A stretch of 18,932 nt of DNA from Lachnospiraceae bacterium UBA5899 (lineage in GTDB: Bacteria; Bacillota; Clostridia; Lachnospirales; Lachnospiraceae). The translations under genes were made by a program, and so were the position numbers. Numbering within the stretch: position 1 is the first letter of the stretch; every line of letters starts with the position of its first letter. The stretch covers positions 1 to 18,932 of the forward strand of contig DJEL01000042.1 in NCBI GenBank assembly GCA_002432425.1. Direction: 5' to 3'. Below, piece after piece: positions 15,333 to 18,932 of this stretch. The notes below the pieces were generated by a model. It ran no database searches. It saw only the letters and a list, made by a program, of their open reading frames with translations, and was not told the DNA's origin.

Positions 15333-15378
15333 GTTAAATTGTTTTTATTTATTTATGATAAATGGAGGGCTTGAAAAC

Positions 15379-16806
15379 ATGAGTAGTACTTCAAAAGCGA
15401 GCCAAAGAATCAATGCTTTGCTCGACGACAACAGCTTCGTTGAAATCGGTGCTTTCGTTACTGCAAGAGCGACGGATTTCGACTTAAAGCAGACCCCGAC
15501 TCCTTCCGACGGTGTTATCACCGGCTACGGAGTAATCGGCGGAAATCCTGTATACGTTTACAGCCAGGATGCTTCCGTATTGAACGGCACCATCGGTGAG
15601 ATGCATGCAAAGAAAATTGCCAATCTCTACGACCTTGCCATGAAGACAGGCACACCTGTCATCGGACTTTTGGATTCCGCAGGCTTCAGACTGCAGGAGT
15701 CAACCGACGCCCTGAATGCGTTCGGTACCATTTACAAAAAAATGTCCGATGCTTCCGGCGTAATTCCCCAGATTGCGGCTGTATTCGGAAAATGCGGCGG
15801 CGGACTTGCCGTTATGGCAGCCATGGCTGACTTTACCTTTATGGAAAAGACCGATGCCAGGCTGTTCGTAAATTCTCCCAATGCCATCGAAGGCAACAGC
15901 ACCGCAAAATGCGATACCTCTTCCGCAAAGTTCCAGAGCGAAGAAGCAGGAAATGCTGATTTCGTGGGAGACGAAGCAGAAGTGATTTCCGGTATGAGAA
16001 ACCTGATTTCCATGCTTCCCGCAAACAACGAGGAAAACCTTGCTTTTGAAGAAGGCACTGATGACTTAAACAGACTTACCGCAGAGCTTGCAGGCTGCAA
16101 GGATGCGGCAGTGACACTTTCCATCTTAGCCGACAACAACGAATTCGTAGAGGTTAAGAAAGACTATGCAAAGAATATGGTAACCGGTTTCTTACGTTTA
16201 GACGGTGTGACCGTCGGTGCCGTAGCAAACAGAAGCCAGATTCTGGATGCAGAAGGAAATGTTGCGGAAAAACTGGACGAGACCCTGACACCGGCAGGAT
16301 GCGAAAAGGCAGCGGATTTTGTAAACTTCTGCGATGCTTTTGAAATCCCCGTTCTGTCCCTGACAGACGTTACCGGTTATACAGCATGCGAATGCGGCGA
16401 AAAGAGACTTGCCAGGGCTGTAGCACGCCTTACCTTTGCTTTCGCAAACGCTACCGTTGCAAAAGTAAACGTTATTTTAGGAAAAGCTTTCGGCAGCGCT
16501 TACATAACCATGAACTCCAAGGCAATCGGCGCAGACATCACCATTGCATGCCCGGATGCACAGATCGGAGCTATGGATGCAGAGCTGGCAGCCAAGATTA
16601 TGTATGAAGGACAGGGTGCCGAAGTAATCAAAGAAAAGGCATCCGAATATGCAGCACTGCAGAACAACGTAACAAGTGCCGCAAGGAGAGGATATGTTGA
16701 CCAGATTGTCGAAGCTGCTGATTTGAGAAAGTATGTAATCGGTGCCTTTGAAATGCTCTTTACAAAATGTGAAGAACGTCCGGTTAAAAAGCATGGAACA
16801 GTTTAG
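15379..16806 (+). CDS. Biotin-dependent carboxyltransferase, alpha subunit of a Na+-pumping decarboxylase (MmdA-like)
   Basis: A 475-aa carboxyl transferase (PF01039-type) with two crotonase-like halves. It would move CO2 from a CoA ester onto biotin of the carrier protein encoded two genes on. The N-half has the family region LAMKTGTPVIGLLDSAGFRLQ-type sequence (86-106) and the oxyanion-hole loop GKCGGG (137-142); the C-half has GKAFGSAY (368-375) then KAIGADITIACPDAQIGAMD. The start at 15379 is preferred to an ATG at 15355 because GGAGGG is 9 bases upstream. It is shorter than typical MmdA (about 510 aa) and its motifs deviate (DSAGFRLQE instead of a DSGGARIQE-like form), so the substrate (methylmalonyl-, malonyl- or glutaconyl-CoA) is not assigned. 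It is the first gene of the operon. Confidence 0.88.
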   Translation: MSSTSKASQRINALLDDNSFVEIGAFVTARATDFDLKQTPTPSDGVITGYGVIGGNPVYVYSQDASVLNGTIGEMHAKKIANLYDLAMKTGTPVIGLLDSAGFRLQESTDALNAFGTIYKKMSDASGVIPQIAAVFGKCGGGLAVMAAMADFTFMEKTDARLFVNSPNAIEGNSTAKCDTSSAKFQSEEAGNADFVGDEAEVISGMRNLISMLPANNEENLAFEEGTDDLNRLTAELAGCKDAAVTLSILADNNEFVEVKKDYAKNMVTGFLRLDGVTVGAVANRSQILDAEGNVAEKLDETLTPAGCEKAADFVNFCDAFEIPVLSLTDVTGYTACECGEKRLARAVARLTFAFANATVAKVNVILGKAFGSAYITMNSKAIGADITIACPDAQIGAMDAELAAKIMYEGQGAEVIKEKASEYAALQNNVTSAARRGYVDQIVEAADLRKYVIGAFEMLFTKCEERPVKKHGTV

Positions 16807-16823
16807 AAAGGGAGATACTTAAT

Positions 16824-17684
16824 ATGAAAAAATTTCTGACAATGTTATGTATGCTCACCTGTGTTTTGGGACTGACCGCCTGCGGAGAATATGAGCCTAC
16901 CGAGATGGAACAGCAGAAGGGCAACGAAGCAGTTTCTATGGCTACCAACTTTATTCTTCCCTACATGACCAGCTTCTTTGACGATGAACTGGTGGAAGCG
17001 GTTCAGGAAAATTATAATGTGCATGAAGTGGAAAGCCAGGTAGAGGAGTACTTTTCTCTCTACATCTCCATGGTAAGCCAGAATTACAATATAAGTTTTG
17101 GCTATGACTCCATTGATGTGGAAGGAAATGCCATCCTGACCGGTATGGTTTCCTTTAACAACACCTATGATGAACTGGGAGATATCAAGACAGACGAGGG
17201 CTTCCAGGGCACATATAAGGTATCAGGTGACGAAATCATTGTTTCCGTACCCGTTACGGGAACCAAGACAGATTCCAACGGAAATGTCAGAACTGCAACC
17301 GCAGAACTGATTTTTACAAACGACATTTTCCTGACATTGAAATCCTGTGCACTTAACCTTGACCAGACCATGGGAGAGCTGATGACCAAGGCAGCCATGG
17401 ACACCCTGATGGGTATGATGACGGTATTTGCCGTATTGATTTTAATCAGCATCATTATCTGGGCTATGGGCGGTATTCCCAAGCTGCAGGCAAAGCTTGC
17501 AAAGAAGCCTGAAAGCAAAAAGGAAGAGTCCATTGACAATACCATTGCACAGATTGTGGAAAAAGAAGAAAGCACAGAAGACGACACTGAGCTTGTTGCC
17601 GTTATTGCAGCAGCCATTGCCGCTTATGAAGGTTCACAGAGTACTGACGGTTTCGTAGTCAGAAGCATTAGAAAAAGAAGATAA
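16824..17684 (+). CDS. OadG-family subunit with an N-terminal lipoprotein domain
   Basis: A 286-aa protein. The signal MKKFLTMLCMLTCVLGLTAC has a lipobox with cysteine 20. An outside domain (about 25-185) follows with DDELVEAVQENYNVHEVE and SFGYDSIDVEGNAILTG; I do not recognise its family with confidence. A membrane segment lies at about 195-215 (LMGMMTVFAVLILISIIIW). The last 35 residues (DDTELVAVIAAAIAAYEGSQ then DGFVVRSIRKRR) are the OadG/MmdD hallmark that anchors the carrier and carboxyltransferase to the membrane beta subunit. Normal OadG is about 80-130 aa, so the secreted domain is an addition. It lies 17 bases after the alpha gene, with AAGGGAG before the ATG, and 15 bases before the biotin carrier. 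Confidence 0.88.
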   Translation: MKKFLTMLCMLTCVLGLTACGEYEPTEMEQQKGNEAVSMATNFILPYMTSFFDDELVEAVQENYNVHEVESQVEEYFSLYISMVSQNYNISFGYDSIDVEGNAILTGMVSFNNTYDELGDIKTDEGFQGTYKVSGDEIIVSVPVTGTKTDSNGNVRTATAELIFTNDIFLTLKSCALNLDQTMGELMTKAAMDTLMGMMTVFAVLILISIIIWAMGGIPKLQAKLAKKPESKKEESIDNTIAQIVEKEESTEDDTELVAVIAAAIAAYEGSQSTDGFVVRSIRKRR

Positions 17685-17699
17685 TCGGAGGAAGAAAAA

Positions 17700-18080
17700 A
17701 TGAAAAATTATACCATTACCGTAAATGGAAACGTATATGATGTAGTAGTAGAAGAAGGCGCATCCGCAGGCGTAGCACCCGTTGCAGCACCTAAAGCACC
17801 CAAGGCAGTTCCCAAGGCTGCAGCACCCGCCGCTCCTAAGGCAGCACCCAAGGCTGCAGGCGCAGGAAACATCAAGGTAGAAGCCGGCGCAGCAGGTAAA
17901 GTATTCAAGATTGATGCTGCAGTAGGCACCGCAGTAAAGAAGGGTGATTCCGTTGTTACCATCGAAGCTATGAAGATGGAAATCCCCGTAGTAGCTCCTG
18001 AAGACGGTACTGTTGCAAGTATTGATGTTGCCGTAGGCGATGCAGTAGAAGCAGGCAAGGTATTGGCAACTCTGAACTAA
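17700..18080 (+). CDS. Biotin carboxyl carrier protein of the decarboxylase (gamma subunit)
   Basis: A 126-aa biotinyl carrier. A short N-terminal strand region (MKNYTITVNGNVYDVVVEEG) is followed by a flexible Ala/Pro/Lys linker (about 25-57, repeated APKA units) and a lipoyl/biotinyl domain (58-126) with the biotinylation motif EAMKM, lysine 92. It shuttles CO2 from the carboxyltransferase to the membrane beta subunit, where decarboxylation drives Na+ export. CGGAGGA precedes the ATG. Biotin must be attached by a ligase encoded elsewhere. The position between the OadG-type and OadB-type genes matches other sodium-pump decarboxylase operons. Confidence 0.95.
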   Translation: MKNYTITVNGNVYDVVVEEGASAGVAPVAAPKAPKAVPKAAAPAAPKAAPKAAGAGNIKVEAGAAGKVFKIDAAVGTAVKKGDSVVTIEAMKMEIPVVAPEDGTVASIDVAVGDAVEAGKVLATLN

Positions 18081-18117
18081 ATAAAGGCAACAACCGAGAA
18101 TTACAGGAGGTCATCAA

Positions 18118-18932
18118 ATGGATTACATAACAAGTACGTTAGGTAACCTGTTACATCAGACAGCTTTCTTTAACCTGACCTGGGGAAACTACCTGATGAT
18201 TGCAGTTGCCTGCTTTTTCCTCTATCTGGCAATTCGGCACGGATTTGAACCCCTGCTGTTATTACCGATAGCATTTGGTATGCTGCTTGTAAACATCTAT
18301 CCGGATATCATTCTGCATGCAGAAGATTCCAATAACGGTGTCGGCGGCTTACTGTATTATTTCTATATTCTGGATGAATATGCCATCCTGCCGTCCTTAA
18401 TCTTCATGGGCGTAGGCGCCATGACGGACTTTGGACCGCTGATTGCGAACCCCAAGAGCTTCCTCTTAGGCGCAGCAGCACAGTTTGGTATTTTCGCTGC
18501 TTACTTCGGTGCGATTGCACTGGGCTTCAACGGAAAGGCTGCAGCAGCCATTTCCATTATCGGTGGTGCGGACGGTCCTACATCCATCTTCCTTGCGGGT
18601 AAGCTGGGACAGACCGGACTTTTGGGACCTATTGCCGTGGCAGCATATTCCTACATGTCACTGGTACCCATTATCCAGCCCCCCATTATGAAGCTCCTTA
18701 CCACGGAAAAAGAACGTAAAATCAAAATGGCACAGCTTCGTCCTATTTCCAAGCTGGAAAAGATTTTATTCCCTATCGTGGTTACAATCGTTGTCAGCCT
18801 GATTCTTCCTACCACAGCTCCCCTTGTAGGTATGCTGATGTTAGGAAACTTATTCAAGGAATCCGGCGTAGTAAGACAGCTTACGGAAACCGCATCCAAT
18901 GCCATGATGTACATCGTAGTTATCCTGCTTGG
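18118..18932 (+). CDS. Na+-translocating decarboxylase beta subunit (OadB/MmdB/GcdB family), partial
   Basis: The membrane core of the pump, open to the window end: 271 codons of an expected protein of about 375-380 aa. AGGAGGT lies 6 bases before the ATG. It starts MDYITSTLGNLLHQTAFFNL, then has multiple hydrophobic segments. Family motifs include FMGVGAMTDFGPLIANP, GGADGPTSIFLAGKLGQTG (containing the aspartate known in OadB to take part in Na+ and proton movement) and AAYSYMSLVPIIQPPIM. It decarboxylates carboxybiotin and exports Na+. The C-terminal helices, with the Asn and Ser residues that also bind Na+ in OadB, lie beyond the window and cannot be checked here. Confidence 0.95.
   Translation, partial: MDYITSTLGNLLHQTAFFNLTWGNYLMIAVACFFLYLAIRHGFEPLLLLPIAFGMLLVNIYPDIILHAEDSNNGVGGLLYYFYILDEYAILPSLIFMGVGAMTDFGPLIANPKSFLLGAAAQFGIFAAYFGAIALGFNGKAAAAISIIGGADGPTSIFLAGKLGQTGLLGPIAVAAYSYMSLVPIIQPPIMKLLTTEKERKIKMAQLRPISKLEKILFPIVVTIVVSLILPTTAPLVGMLMLGNLFKESGVVRQLTETASNAMMYIVVILL

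Noticed and set aside
15355..15378. ATG at 15355 as start of the carboxyltransferase
   Set aside because: It has no binding site, whereas 15379 is preceded by GGAGGG.
17760..17870. Short repeats of GCACCCAAGGC-type units as a CRISPR or tandem repeat array
   Set aside because: They encode the Ala/Pro/Lys linker of the biotin carrier and are explained by the protein.
15355..18932. Oxaloacetate decarboxylase
   Set aside because: The alpha subunit is a carboxyl transferase of the CoA-ester type, not the TIM-barrel OadA, so oxaloacetate is not the expected substrate.

Overview
The window looks like chromosome from a Gram-positive anaerobe of the class Clostridia, most probably a Lachnospiraceae-type gut bacterium. 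Evidence: AGGAGG-type ribosome binding sites before almost every gene; extended -10 promoters (TGnTATAAT); many lipoproteins with classical lipoboxes; DacF-type D,D-carboxypeptidases; a 58-aa ribosomal protein S21; and a biotin-dependent, sodium-pumping decarboxylase. This placement is inference from gene content, not from a search. All genes read on the + strand. I see no tRNA, rRNA, CRISPR array, insertion sequence or prophage.

Region 1 (1-8275, plus a lipoprotein to 9049) is an export or envelope locus. After a short gene remnant and an intrinsic terminator come a promoter, a lipoprotein gene and an FtsX-type permease gene. Each of these two genes is broken by a one-base frameshift that one extra A in an AAA run would repair. 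Then follow a second, intact FtsX-type permease, one MacB/LolD-type ATPase, a family-1-like solute-binding lipoprotein and an unknown lipoprotein. The two permeases are paralogs and the only ATPase lies next to the second, so a LolC/LolE-like heterodimer sharing one ATPase is plausible.

Region 2 (9060-15132) is housekeeping: rpsU with its own strong promoter and a terminator; a CmpB-family (PF06541) membrane protein; a DacF-like carboxypeptidase; a membrane-anchored metallophosphoesterase; scpA and scpB (condensin partners, overlapping); and a second DacF-like carboxypeptidase. Its most unusual feature is that both carboxypeptidase genes begin inside or directly against an intrinsic terminator. 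In the first, the start codon follows the U7 tract immediately and the ribosome binding site is in the stem. In the second, the start codon is in the stem, the U7 tract encodes the first residues, and the ribosome binding site is in the apical loop. Expression of these wall enzymes may therefore depend on how that hairpin behaves.

Region 3 (15246-18932) is a sodium-translocating decarboxylase operon with its own promoter and a strong leader hairpin: a carboxyltransferase (MmdA-like fold), an OadG-like subunit fused to a secreted lipoprotein domain, a biotin carrier protein, and the OadB/MmdB-type membrane beta subunit, cut by the window end. Together these would decarboxylate a CoA ester (substrate not determinable here), pass CO2 to biotin on the carrier, and couple its release to Na+ export.
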